DNA from: Ptiloglossa arizonensis
Lineage: Eukaryota; Arthropoda; Insecta; Hymenoptera; Colletidae
Length of the DNA stretch: 64,000 nucleotides
Direction: 5' to 3'
NCBI RefSeq assembly: GCF_051014685.1
Contig: NW_027478523.1
Location: 372,001-436,000 of the forward strand
Part shown: positions 11,715 through 25,200 of the stretch, piece after piece
Position numbering within the stretch: the first letter of the stretch is position 1
Layout of the letters: the number at the start of each line of letters is the position of its first letter
Translations under genes and position numbers: made by a program
The notes under the pieces: model-generated
Told to the model about the DNA's origin: nothing
The model's input: only the letters and a program-made list of their open reading frames with translations
Databases searched by the model: none

Positions 11715-12745
11715 CGCGAGATGTGGCAGTTTGGAGGTAAGAAACGCTTGAGAAACTCAAAATTTTCGCAGTTCTGATGCTCGAAACGAATAACTAGAAC
11801 GGCCTAGGGGAAAAGTACGCATACCGATGTAATCGGGCGAGTTTCTACTTTCAGATGCAACAGAAATTTTGCGGATTGGTCGATCCGTTCGGGAGATATG
11901 GCAGTTTGGAAGTAAGAAACACTTGAGAAACTCAAAATTTTCGCAGTTCTGATGCTCGAAATGAATTACTGGAACGGACTAGGGGAAAACTACACATACC
12001 GTTGTAATCGGGCGAGTTTCTACTTTTAGATGCAACAGAAATTTTGCGGATTGGTCAATCCGTTCGCGAGATGTGGCAGTTTGGATGTAAGAAACGCTTG
12101 AGAAACTCAAAATTTTCGCAGTTCTGATGCTCAAAACGAATAACTAGAACGGCCTATGGGAAAACTACACATACCGTTGTTATCGGGCGAGTTTCTACTT
12201 TCAGATGCAACAGAAATTTTGCGGATTGGTCGATCCGTTCGCGAGATGTGGCAGTTTGGAAGTAAGAAACGCTTGAGAAACTCATAATTTTCGCGGTTCT
12301 GATGCTCAAAACGAATAACTAGAACGGCCTAGGGGAAAACTACACATACCGTTGTTATCGGGCAAGTTTCTACTTTCAGATGCAACAGAAATTTTGCGGA
12401 TTGGTCGATCCGTTCGCGAGATGTGGCAGTTTGGAAGTAAGAAACGCTTGAGAAACTCAAAATTTTCGCACTTCTGATGCTCAAAATGAATAACTAGAAC
12501 GGCCTAGGGGAAAACTACACCTACCGTTGTAATCGGGCGAGTTTCTACTTTCAGATGCAACAGAAATTTTGCGGATTGGTCAATCCGTTCGCTCGATATG
12601 GCAGTTTGGAGGTAAGAAACGCTCGAGAAACTCAAAATTTTCGCAGTTCTGATGCTCGAAACGAATAACTAGAACCGCCTAGGGGAAAACTGCGAATACC
12701 GTTGTAATCGGGCGAGTTTCTACTTTTAGATGCAACAGAAATTTT
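11715..12745. repeat. 6-monomer tandem duplication, copy 2
   Basis: This is the second copy of the 1,050-bp block. It stops matching near 12750, where it reads ttgatcaatc and copy 1 reads ttggtcaatc. Its own changes include ggaacggact near 11971, ggatgtaag near 12081, tcgcggttct near 12291 and ggcaagttt at 12361. From about 12096 it also serves as the left part of the 10-kb superunit described next, so the duplications are nested. Confidence 0.82.
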
Positions 12746-14956
12746 GCGGATTGATCAATCCGTTCGCGAGATATGGCAGTTTGGAGGTAAGAAACGCTTG
12801 AGAAACTCAAAATTTTCGCAGTTCTGATGCTCAAAACGAATAACTAGAACGGCTTAGGGGAAAACTACACCTACCGTTGTAATCGGGCGAGTTTCTGCTT
12901 TCAGATGCAACAGAAATTTTGCGGATTGGTCCATCCGTTCGCTCGATATGGCAGTTTGGAGGTAAGAAACGCTCGAGAAACTCAAAGTTTTCGCAGTTCT
13001 GATGCTCGAAACGAAGAACTAGAACCGCCTAGGGGAAAAGTGCGCATACCGTTGTAATCGGGCGAGTTTCTACTTTCAGATGCAACAGAAATTTTGCGGA
13101 TTGATCAATCCGTTCGCGAGATATGGCAGTTTGGAGATAAGAAACGCTTGTGAAACTCAAAATTTTCGCAGTTCTGATGCTCGAAACGAATGACTAGAAC
13201 GGCCTAGGGGAGAAGTACGCATACCGTTGTAATCGGGCGAGTTTCTACTTTCAGATGCAACAGAAATTTTGCGGATTGGTCTATCCATTCGCGAGATGTG
13301 GCAGTTTGGAGGTAAGAAACGCTTGAGAAACTCAAAATTTTCGCAGTTCTGATGCTCAAAACGAATAACTAGAACGGCCTAGGGGAAAACTGCACATACC
13401 GTTGTTATCGGGCGAGTTTCTACTTTCAGATGCAACAGAAATTTTGCGGATTGGTCAATCCGTTCGTGAGATGTGGCAGTTTGGAGGTAAGAAACGCTTG
13501 AGAAACTCAAAATTTTCGCAGGTCTGATGCTCGAAACGAATAACTAGAACGGCCTAGGGGAAAAGTACGCATACCGATGTAATCGGGCGAGTTTCTACTT
13601 TTAGATGCAACAGAAATTTTGCGGATTGGTCAATCCGTTCGCGAGATGTGGCAGTTTGGAGGTAAGAAACGCTTGAGAAACTCAAAATTTTCGCAGTTCT
13701 GATGCTCAAAACGAATAACTAGAACGGCCTATGGGAAAACTACACATACCGTTGTTATCGGGCGAGTTTCTACTTTCAGATGCAACAGAAATTTTGCGGA
13801 TTGGTCGATCCGTTCGCGAGATGTGGCAGTTTGGAAGTAAGAAACGCTTGAGAAACTCATAATTTTCGCAGTTCTGATGCTCAAAACGAATAACTAGAAC
13901 GGCCTAGGGGAAAACTACACATACCGTTGTTATCGGGCGAGTTTCTACTTTCAGATGCAACAGAAATTTTGCGGATTGGTCGATCCGTTCGCGAGATGTG
14001 GCAGTTTGGAAGTAAGAAACGCTTGAGAAACTCAAAATTTTCGCAGTTCTGATGCTCAAAACGAATAACTAGAACGGCCTAGGGGAAAACTACACCTACC
14101 GTTGTAATCGGGCGAGTTTCTACTTTCAGATGCAACAGAAATTTTGCGGATTGGTCAGTCCGTTCGCTCGATATGGCAGTTTGGAGGTAGGAAACGCTCG
14201 AGAAACTCAAAATTTTCGCAGTTCTGATGCTCGAAACGAATAACTAGAACCGCCTAGGGGAAAAGTGCGCATACCGTTGTAATCGGGCGAGTTTCTACTT
14301 TCAGATGCAACAGAAATTTTGCGGATCGGTCAATCCGTTCGCGAGAAATGGCAGTTTGGATGTAAGAAACGCTTGAGAAACTCAAAATCTTCGCAGTTCT
14401 GATGCTCGAAACGAATAACTGGAACGGCCTAGGGGAAAACTACACATACCGTTGTAATCGGGCGAGTTTCTACTTTCAGATGCAACAGAAATTTTGCGGA
14501 TTGGTCAATCCGTTCGCGAGATGTGGCAGTTTGGAGGTAAGAAACGCTTGAGAAACTCAAAATTTTCGCAGTTCTGATGCTCAAAACGAATAACTAGAAC
14601 TGCCTAGGGGAAAACTACACATACCGTTGTTATCGGGCGAGTTTCTACTTTCAGATGCAACAGAAATTTTGCGGATTGGTCGATCCGTTCGCGAGATGTG
14701 GCAGTTTGGAAGTAAGAAACGCTTGAGAAACTCAAAATTTTCGCAGTTCTGATGCTCAAAATGAATAACTAGAACGGCCTAGGGGAAAACTACACCTACC
14801 GTTGTAATCGGGCGAGTTTCTACTTTCAGATGCAACAGAAATTTTGCGGATTGGTCAATCCGTTCGCTCGATATGGCAGTTTGGAGGTAAGAAACGCTCG
14901 AGAAACTCAAAATTTTCGCAGTTCTGATGCTCGAAACGAATAACTAGAACCGCCTA

Positions 14957-14959
14957 GGG
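14957..14959. other. 1-bp deletion in the g4 run, shortening one monomer to 174 bp
   Basis: The usual cctagggga reads cctaggga here, three g instead of four. All landmarks downstream shift by one base. This is the first break of strict 175-bp phase in the window. Confidence 0.95.
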
Positions 14960-16470
14960 AAAACTGCGCATACCGTTGTAATCGGGCGAGTTTCTACTTT
15001 TAGATGCAACAGAAATTTTGCGGATTGGTCAATCCGTTCGCTCGATATGGCAGTTTGGAGGTAAGAAACGCTCGAGAAACTCAAAGTTTTCGCAGTTCTG
15101 ATGCTCAAAATGAATAACTAGAACGGCCTAGAGGAAAACTACACCTACCGTTGTAATCGGGCGAGTTTCTACTTTTAGATGCAACAGAAATTTTGCGGAT
15201 TGATCAATCCGTTCGCGAGATATGGCAGTTTGGAGGTAAGAAACGCTTGAGAAACTCAAAATTTTCGCAGTTCTGATGCTCAAAACGAATAACTAGAACG
15301 GCTTAGGGGAAAACTACACCTACCGTTGTAATCGGGCGAGTTTCTGCTTTCAGATGCAACAGAAATTTTGCGGATTGGTCAATCCGTTCGCTCGATATGG
15401 CAGTTTGGAGGTAAGAAACGCTCGAGAAACTCAAAGTTTTCGCAGTTCTGATGCTCGAAACGAAGAACTAGAACCGCCTAGGGGAAAAGTGCGCATACCG
15501 TTGTAATCGGGCGAGTTTCTACTTTCAGATGCAACAGAAATTTTGCGGATTGATCAATCCGTTCGCGAGATATGGCAGTTTGGAGATAAGAAACGCTTGA
15601 GAAACTCAAAATTTTCGCAGTTCTGATGCTCGAAACGAATGACTAGAACGGCCTAGGGGAGAAGTACGCATACCGTTGTAATCGGGCGAGTTTCTACTTT
15701 CGGATGCAACAGAAATTTTGCGGATTGGTCTATCCGCTCGCGAGATGTGGCAGTTTGGAGGTAAGAAACGCTTGAGAAACTCAAAATTTTCGCAGTTCTG
15801 ATGCTCAAAACGATTAACTAGAACGGCCTAGGGGAAAACTACACATACCGTTGTTATCGGGCGAGTTTCTACTTTCAGATGCAACAGAAATTTTGCGGAT
15901 TGGTCAATCCGTTCGCGAGATGTGGCAGTTTGGAGGTAAGAAACGCTTGAGAAACTCAAAATTTTCGCAGTTCTGATGCTCGAAACGAATAACTAGAACG
16001 GCCTAGGGGAAAAGTACGCATACCGATGTAATCGGGCGAGTTTCTACTTTCAGATGCAACAGAAATTTTGCGGATTGGTCGATCCGTTCGGGAGATATGG
16101 CAGTTTGGAAGTAAGAAACACTTGAGAAACTCAAAATTTTCGCAGTTCTGATGCTCGAAATGAATTACTGGAACGGCCTAGGGGAAAACTACACATACCG
16201 TTGTAATCGGGCGAGTTTCTACTTTTAGATGCAACAGAAATTTTGCGGATTGGTCAATCCGTTCGCGAGATGTGGCAGTTTGGAGGTAAGAAACGCTTGA
16301 GAAACTCAAAATTTTCGCAGTTCTGATGCTCAAAACGAATAACTAGAACGGCCTATGGGAAAACAACACATACCGTTGTTATCGGGCGAGTTTCTACTTT
16401 CAGATGCAACAGAAATTTTGCGGATTGGTCGATCCGTTCGCGAGATGTGGCAGTTTGGAAGTAAGAAACG

Positions 16471-16481
16471 CTTGAAAACTC
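16471..16481. other. 1-bp deletion (cttgaaaactc)
   Basis: The usual cttgagaaactc reads cttgaaaactc, removing one base and moving the array phase by a second base. It is not shared with the related monomer near 25745 in superunit copy 2. Confidence 0.93.
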
Positions 16482-19400
16482 ATAATTTTCGCAGTTCTGA
16501 TGCTCAAAACGAATAACTAGAACGGCCTAGGGGAAAACTACACATACCGTTGTTATCGGGCGAGTTTCTACTTTCAGATGCAACAGAAATTTTGCGGATT
16601 GGTCGATCCGTTCGCGAGATGTGGCAGTTTGGAAGTAAGAAACGCTTGAGAAACTCAAAATTTTCGCAGTTCTGATGCTCAAAACGAATAACTAGAACGG
16701 CCTAGGGGAAAACTACACCTACCGTTGTAATCGGGCGAGTTTCTACTTTTAGATGCAACAGAAATTTTGCGGATTGATCAATCCGTTCGCGAGATATGGC
16801 AGTTTGGAGGTAAGAAACGCTTGAGAAACTCAAAATTTTCGCAGTTCTGATGCTCAAAACGAATAACTAGAACGGCTTAGGGGAAAACTACACCTACCGT
16901 TGTAATCGGGCGAGTTTCTGCTTTCAGATGCAACAGAAATTTTGCGGATTGGTCAATCCGTTCGCTCGATATGGCAGTTTGGAGGTAAGAAACGCTCGAG
17001 AAACTCAAAGTTTTCGCAGTTCTGATGCTCGAAACGAAGAACTAGAACCGCCTAGGGGAAAATTGCGCATACCGTTGTAATCGGGCGAGTTTCTACTTTC
17101 AGATGCAACAGAAATTTTGCGGATTGATCAATCCGTTCGCGAGATATGGCAGTTTGGAGATAAGAAACGCTTGAGAAACTCAAAATTTTCGCAGTTCTGA
17201 TGCTCGAAACGATTGACTAGAACGGCCTAGGGGAGAAGTACGCATACCGTTGTAATCGGGCGAGTTTCTACTTTCAGATGCAACAGAAATTTTGCGGATT
17301 GGTCTATCCGTTCGCGAGATGTGGCAGTTTGGAGGTAAGAAACGCTTGAGAAACTCAAAATTTTCGCAGTTCTGATGCTCAAAACGAATAACTAGATCGG
17401 CCTAGGGGAAAACTACACATACCGTTGTTATCGGGCGAGTTTCTACTTTCAGATGCAACAGAAATTTTGCAGATTGGTCGATCCGTTCGCGAGATGTGGC
17501 AGTTTGGAAGTAAGAAACGCTTGAGAAACTCAAAATTTTCGCAGTTCTGATGCTCAAAACGAATAACTAGAACGGCCTAGGGGAAAACTACACCTACCGT
17601 TGTAACCGGGCGAGTTTCTACTTTCAGATGCAACAGAAATTTTGCGGATTGGTCAATCCGTTCGCTCGATATGGCAGTTTGGAGGTAAGAAACGCTCGAG
17701 AAACTCAAAATTTTCGCAGTTCTGATGCTCGAAACGAATAACTCGAACAGCCTAGGGGAAAAGTGCGCATACCGTTGTAATCGGGCGAGTTTCTACTTTC
17801 AGATGCAACAGAAATTTTGCGGATTGGTCAATCCGTTCGCGAGATATGGCAGTTTGGATGTAAGAAACGCTTGAGAAACTCAAAGTTTTCGCTGTTCTGA
17901 TGCTCGAAACGAATAACTAGAACCGCCTAGGGGAAAAGTGCGCATACCGTTGTAATCGGGCGAGTTTCTACTTTCAGATGCAACAGAAATTTTGCGGATC
18001 GGTCAATCCGTTCGCGAGAAATGGCAGTTTGGATGTAAGAAACGCTTGAGAAACTCAAAATCTTCGCAGTTCTGATGCTCGAAACGAATAACTGGAACGG
18101 CCTAGGGGAAAACTACACATACCGTTGTAATCGGGCGAGTTTCTACTTTCAGATGCAACAGAAATTTTGCGGATTGGTCAATCCGTTCGCTCGATATGGC
18201 AGTTTGGAGGTAAGAAACGCTCGAGAAACTCAAAATTTTCGCAGTTCTGATGCTCGAAACGAATAACTAGAACAGCCTAGGGGAAAAGTGCGCATACCGT
18301 TGTAATCGGGCGAGTTTCTACTTTCAGATGCAACAGAAATTTTGCGGATTGGTCAATCCGTTCGCGAGATATGGCAGTTTGGATATAAGAAACGCTTGAG
18401 AAACTCAAAGTTTTCGCAGTTCTGATGCTCGAAACGAATAACTAGAACCGCCTAGGGGAAAAGTGCGCATACCGTTGTAATCGGGCGAGTTTCTACTTTT
18501 AGATGCAATAGAAATTTTGCGGATTGATCAATCCGTTCGCGAGATATGGCAGTTTGGAGGTAAGAAACGCTTGAGAAACTCAAAATTTTCGCAGTTCTGA
18601 TGCTCAAAACGAATAACTAGAACGGCTTAGGGGAAAACTACACCTACCGTTGTAATCGGGCGAGTTTCTGCTTTCAGATGCAACAGAAATTTTGCGGATT
18701 GGTCAATCCGTTCGCTCGATATGGCAGTTTGGAGGTAAGAAACGCTCGAGAAACTCAAAGTTTTCGCAGTTCTGATGCTCGAAACGAAGAACTAGAACCG
18801 CCTAGGGGAAAAGTGCGCATACCGTTGTAATCGGGCGAGTTTCTACTTTCAGATGCAACAGAAATTTTGCGGATTGATCAATCCGTTCGCGAGATATGGC
18901 AGTTTGGAGATAAGAAACGCTTGAGAAACTCAAAATTTTCGCAGTTCTGATGCTCGAAACGAATGACTAGAACGGCCTAGGGGAGAAATACGCATACCGT
19001 TGTAATCGGGCGAGTTTCTACTTTCAGATGCAACAGAAATTTTGCGGATTGGTCTATCCGTTCGCGAGATGTGGCAGTTTGGAGGTAAGAAACGCTTGAG
19101 AAACTCAAAATTTTCGCAGTTCTGATGCTCAAAACGAATAACTAGAACGGCCTAGGGGAAAACTACACATACCGTTGTTATCGGGCGAGTTTCTACTTTC
19201 AGATGCAACAGAAATTTTGCGGATTGGTCGATCCGTTCGCGAGATGTGGCAGTTTGGAAGTAAGAAACGCTTGAGAAACTCAAAATTTTCGCAGTTCTGA
19301 TGCACAAAACGAATAACTAGAACGGCCTAGGGGAAAACTACACCTACCGTTGTAACCGGGCGAGTTTCTACTTTCAGATGCAACAGAAATTTTGCGGATT

Positions 19401-22243
19401 GGTCAATCCGTTCGCTCGATATGGCAGTTTGGAGGTAAGAAACGCTCGAGAAACTCAAAATTTTCGCAGTTCTGATGCTCGAAACGAATAACTAGAACAG
19501 CCTAGGGGAAAAGTGCGCATACCGTTGTAATCGGGCGAGTTTCTACTTTCAGATGCAACAGAAATTTTGCGGATTGGTCTATCCGTTCGCGAGATGTGGC
19601 AGTTTGGAGGTAAGAAACGCTTGAGAAACTCAAAATTTTCGCAGTTCTGATGCTCGAAACGAATGACTAGAACGGCCTAGGGGAGAAGTACGCATACCGT
19701 TGTAATCGGGCGAGTTTCTACTTTCAGATGCAACAGAAATTTTGCGGATTGGTCAATCCGTTCGCGAGATATGGCAGTTTGGATGTAAGAAACGCTTGAG
19801 AAACTCAAAATCTTCGCAGTTCTGATGCTCGAAACGAATAACTGGAACGGCCTAGGGGAAAACTACACATACCGTTGTAATCGGGCGAGTTTCTACTTTC
19901 AGATGCAACAGAAATTTTGCGGATTGGTCAATCCGTTCGCGAGATGTGGCAGTTTGGAGGTAAGAAACGCTTGAGAAACTCAAAATTTTCGCAGTTCTGA
20001 TGCTCAAAACGAATAACTAGAACGGCCTATGGGAAAACTACACATACCGTTGTTATCGGGCGAGTTTCTACTTTCAGATGCAACAGAAATTTTGCGGATT
20101 GGTCGATCCGTTCGCGAGATGTGGCAGTTTGGAAGTAAGAAACGCTTGAGAAACTCAAAATTTTCGCAGTTCTGATGCTCAAAACGAATAACTAGAACGG
20201 CCTAGGGGAAAACTACACCTACCGTTGTAATCGGGCGAGCTTCTACTTTCAGATGCAACAGAAATTTTGCGGATTGGTCAATCCGTTCGCTCGATATGGC
20301 AGTTTGGAGGTAAGAAACGCTCGAGAAACTCAAAATTTTCGCAGTTCTGATGCTCGAAACGAATAACTAGAACGGCCTAGGGGAAAACTACACATACCGT
20401 TGTTATCGGGCGAGTTTCTACTTTCAGATGCAACAGAAATTTTGCGGATTGGTCGATCCGTTCGCGAGATATGGCAGTTTGGAAGTAAGAAACGCTTGAG
20501 AAACTCAAAATTTTCGCAGTTCTGATGCTCAAAACGAATAACAAGAACGGCCTAGGGGAAAACTACACATACCGTTGCAATCGGGCGAGTTTCTACTTTC
20601 AGATGCAACAGAAATTTTGCGGATTGGTCAATCCGTTCGCGAGATATGGCAGTTTGGAGGTAAGAAACGCTCGAGAAACTCAAAATTTTCGCAGTTCTGA
20701 TGCTCGAAACGAATAACTAGAAACGCCTAGGGGAAAAGTGCGCATACCGTTGTAATCGGGCGAGTTTCTACTTTCAGATGCAACAGAAATTTTGGGGATT
20801 GATCAATTCGTTCGCGAGATATGGCAGTTTGGAGGTAAGAAACGCTTGAGAAACTCGAAATTTTCGCAGTTCTGATGCTCAAAACGAATAACTAGAACGG
20901 CTTAGGGGAAAACTACACCTACCGTTGTAATCGGGCGAGTTTCTGCTTTCAGATGCAACAGAAATTTTGCGGATTGGTCAATCCGTTCGCTCGATATGGC
21001 AGTTTGGAGGTAAGAAACGCTCGAGAAACTCAAAGTTTTCGCAGTTCTGATGCTCGAAACGGAGAACTAGAACCGCCTTGGGGAAAAGTGCGCATACCGT
21101 TGTAATCGGGCGAGTTTCTACTTTCAGATGCAACAGAAATTTTGCGGATTGATCAATCCGTTCGCGAGATATGGCAGTTTGGAGATAAGAAACGCTTGAG
21201 AAACTCAAAATTTTCGCAGTTCTGATGCTCGAAACGAATGACTAGAACGGCCTAGGGGAGAAGTACGCATACCGTTGTAATCGGGCGAGTTTCTACTTTC
21301 AGATGCAACAGAAATTTTGCAGATTGGTCTATCCGTTCGCGAGATGTGGCAGTTTGGAGGTAAGAAACGCTTGAGAAACTCAAAATTTTCGCAGTTCTGA
21401 TGCTCAAAACGATTAACTAGAACGGCCTAGGGGAAGACTACACATACCGTTGTTATCGGGCGAGTTTCTACTTTCAGATGCAACAGAAATTTTGCGGATT
21501 GGTCGATCCGTTCGCGAGATGTGGCAGTTTGGAAGTAAGAAACGCTTGAGAAACTCAAAATTTTCGCAGTTCTGATGCTCAAAACGAATAACTAGAACGG
21601 CCTAGGGGAAAACTACTCCTACCGTTGTAATCGGGCGAGTTTCTACTTTCAGATGCAACAGAAATTTTGCGGATTGGTCAATCCGTTCGCTCGATATGGC
21701 AGTTTGGAGGTAAGAAACGCTCGAGAAACTCAAAATTTTCGCAGTTCTGATGCTCGAAACGAATAACTAGAACAGCCTAGGGGAAAAGTGCGCATACCGT
21801 TGTAATCGGGCGAGTTTTTACTTTCAGATGCAACAGAAATTTTGCGGATTGATCAATCCGTTCGCGAGATATGGCAGTTTGGAGGTAAGAAACGCTTGAG
21901 AAACTCAAAATTTTCGCAGTTCTGATGCTCAAAACGAATAACTAGAACGGCTTAGGGGAAAACTACACCTACCGTTGTAATCGGGCGAGTTTCTGCTTTC
22001 AGATGCAACAGAAATTTTGCGGATTGGTCAATCCGTTCGCTCGATATGGCAGTTTGGAGGTAAGAAACGCTCGAGAAACTCAAAGTTTTCGCAGTTCTGA
22101 TGCTCGAAACGAATAACTAGAACAGCCTAGGGGAGAAGTACGCATACCGATGTAATCGGGCGAGTTTCTACTTTCAGATGCAACAGAAATTTTGCGGATT
22201 GGTCGATCCGTTCGGGAGATATGGCAGTTTGGAAGTAAGAAAC

Positions 22244-25200
22244 ACTTGAGAAACTCAAAATTTTCGCAGTTCTGATGCTCAAAACGAATAACTAGAACGG
22301 CCTATGGGAAAACTACACATACCGTTGTTATCGGGCGAGTTTCTACTTTCAGATGCAACAGAAATTTTGCGGATTGGTCGATCCGTTCGCGAGATGTGGC
22401 AGTTTGGAAGTAAGAAACGCTTGAGAAACTCATAATTTTCGCAGTTCTGATGCTCAAAACGAATAACTAGAACGGCCTAGGGGAAAACTACACATACCGT
22501 TGTTATCGGGCGAGTTTCTACTTTCAGATGCAACAGAAATTTTGCGGATTGGTCGATCCGTTCGCGAGATGTGGCAGTTTGGAAGTGAGAAACGCTTGAG
22601 AAACTCAAAATTTTCGCAGTTCTGATGCTCAAAATGAATAACTAGAACGGCCTAGGGGAAAACTACACCTACCGTTGTAATCGGGCGAGTTTCTACTTTC
22701 AGATGCAACAGAAATTTTGCGGATTGGTCAATCCGTTCGCTCGATATGGCAGTTTGGAGGTAAGAAACGCTCGAGAAACTCAAAATTTTCGCAGTTCTGA
22801 TGCTCGAAACGAATAACTAGAACCGCCTAGGGGAAAACTGCGCATACCGTTGTAATCGGGCGAGTTTCTACTTTTAGATGCAACAGAAATTTTGCGGATT
22901 GATCAATCCGTTCGCGAGATATGGCAGTTTGGAGGTAAGAAACGCTTGAGAAACTCAAAATTTTCGCAGTTCTGATGCTCAAAACGAATAACTAGAACGG
23001 CTTAGGGGAAAACTACACATACCGTTGTAATCGGGCGAGTTTCTGCTTTCAGATGCAACAGAAATTTTGCGGATTGGTCAATCCGTTCGCTCGATATGGC
23101 AGTTTGGAGGTAAGAAACGCTCGAGAAACTCAAAGTTTTCGCAGTTCTGATGCTCGAAACGAATGACTAGAACGGCCTAGGGGAGAAGTACGCATACCGT
23201 TGTAATCGGGCGAGTTTCTACTTTCAGATGCAACAGAAATTTTGCGGATTGGTCTATCCGTTCGCGAGATGTGGCAGTTTGGAGGTAAGAAACGCTTGAG
23301 AAACTCAAAATTTTCGCAGTTCTGATGCTCAAAACGAATAACTAGAACGGCCTAGGGGAAAACTACACATACCGTTGTTATCGGGCGAGTTTCTACTTTC
23401 AGATGCAACAGAAATTTTGCGGATTGGTCAATCCGTTCGTGAGATGTGGCAGTTTGGAGGTAAGAAACGCTTGAGAAACTCAAAATTTTCGCAGGTCTAA
23501 TGCTCGAAACGAATAACTAGAACGGCCTAGGGGAAAAGTACGCATACCTATGTAATCGGGCGAGTTTCTACTTTCAGATGCAACAGAAATTTTGCGGATT
23601 GGTCGATCCGGTCGGGAGATATGGCAGTTTGGAAGTAAGAAACACTTGAGAAACTCAAAATTTTCGCAGTTCTGATGCTCGAAATGAATTACTGGAACGG
23701 CCTAGGGGAAAACTACACATACCGTTGTAATCGGGCGAGTTTCTACTTTTAGATGCAACAGAAATTTTGCGGATTGGTCAATCCGTTCGCGAGATGTGGC
23801 AGTTTGGAGGTAAGAAACGCTTGAGAAACTCAAAATTTTCGCAGTTCTGATGCTCAAAACGAATAACTAGAACGGCCTATGGGAAAACTACACATACCGT
23901 TGTTATCGGGCGAGTTTCTACTTTCAGATGCAACAGAAATTTTGCGGATTGGTCGATCCGTTCGCGGGATGTGGCAGTTTGGAAGTAAGAAACGCTTGAG
24001 AAACTCATAATTTTCGCAGTTCTGATGCTCAAAACGAATAACTAGAACGGCCTAGGGGAAAACTACACATACCGTTGTTATCGGGCGAGTTTCTACTTTC
24101 AGATGCAACAGAAATTTTGCGGATTGGCCGATCCGTTCGCGAGATGTGGCAGTTTGGAAGTAAGAAACGCTTGAGAAACTCAAAATTTTCGCAGTTCTGA
24201 TGCTCAAAACGAATAACTAGAACGGCCTAGGGGAAAACTACACCTACCGTTGTAATCGGGCGAGTTTCTACTTTCAGATGCAACAGAAATTTTGCGGATT
24301 GGTCAATCCGTTCGCGAGAAATGGCAGTTTGGATGTAAGAAACGCTTGAGAAACTCAAAATCTTCGCAGTTCTGATGCTCGAAACGAATAACTGGAACGG
24401 CCTAGGGGAAAACTACACATACCGTTGTAATCGGGCGAGTTTCTACTTTCAGATGCAACAGAAATTTTGCGGATTGGTCAATCCGTTCGCTCGATATGGC
24501 AGTTTGGAGGTAAGAAACGCTCGAGAAACTCAAAATTTTCGCAGTTCTGATGCTCGAAACGAATAACTAGAACCGCCTAGGGGAAAACTGCGCATACCGT
24601 TGTAATCGGGCGAGTTTCTACTTTTAGATGCAACAGAAATTTTGCGGATTGATCAATCCGTTCGCGAGATATGGCAGTTTGGAGGTAAGAAAGGCTTGAG
24701 AAACTCAAAATTTTCGCAGTTCTGATGCTCAAAACGAATAACTAGAACGGCTTAGGGGAAAACTACACCTACCGTTGTAATCGGGCGAGTTTCTGCTTTC
24801 AGATGCAACAGAAATTTTGCGGATTGGTCAATCCGTTCGCTCGATATGGCAGTTTGGAGGTAAGAAACGCTCGAGAAACTCAAAGTTTTCGCAGTTCTGA
24901 TGCTCGAAACGAAGAACTAGAACCGCCTAGGGGAAAAGTGCGCATACCGTTGTAATCGGGCGAGTTTCTACTTTCAGATGCAACAGAAATTTTGCGGATT
25001 GATCAATCCGTTCGCGAGATATGGCAGTTTGGAGATAAGAAACGCTTGAGAAACTCAAAATTTTCGCAGTTCTGATGCTCGAAACGAATGACTAGAACGG
25101 CCTAGGGGAGAAGTACGCATACCGTTGTAATCGGGCGAGTTTCTACTTTCAGATGCAACAGAAATTTTGCGGATTGGTCTATCCGCTCGCGAGATGTGGC

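Larger units (their letters stand above)
12096..22243. repeat. ~10-kb superunit, copy 1 (about 58 monomers)
   Basis: This region aligns with about 22244-32200 through private variants. Anchor pairs and offsets in monomers are 12121/22269 (58), 13461/23434 with cgttcgtgag (57), 15731/25180 with tatccgctcg (54), 16361/25635 with aaacaacaca (53), 17391/27366 with actagatcgg (57), 18075/28050 (57), 18501/29001 (60), 20936/31261 (59) and 21811/32136 with gagtttttac (59). After allowing for two 1-base deletions here (near 14959 and 16475), every offset is an integral multiple of 175. Homology ends near 21885, where ggaggtaag faces ggagataag. The block is all satellite, with no gene. Confidence 0.82.
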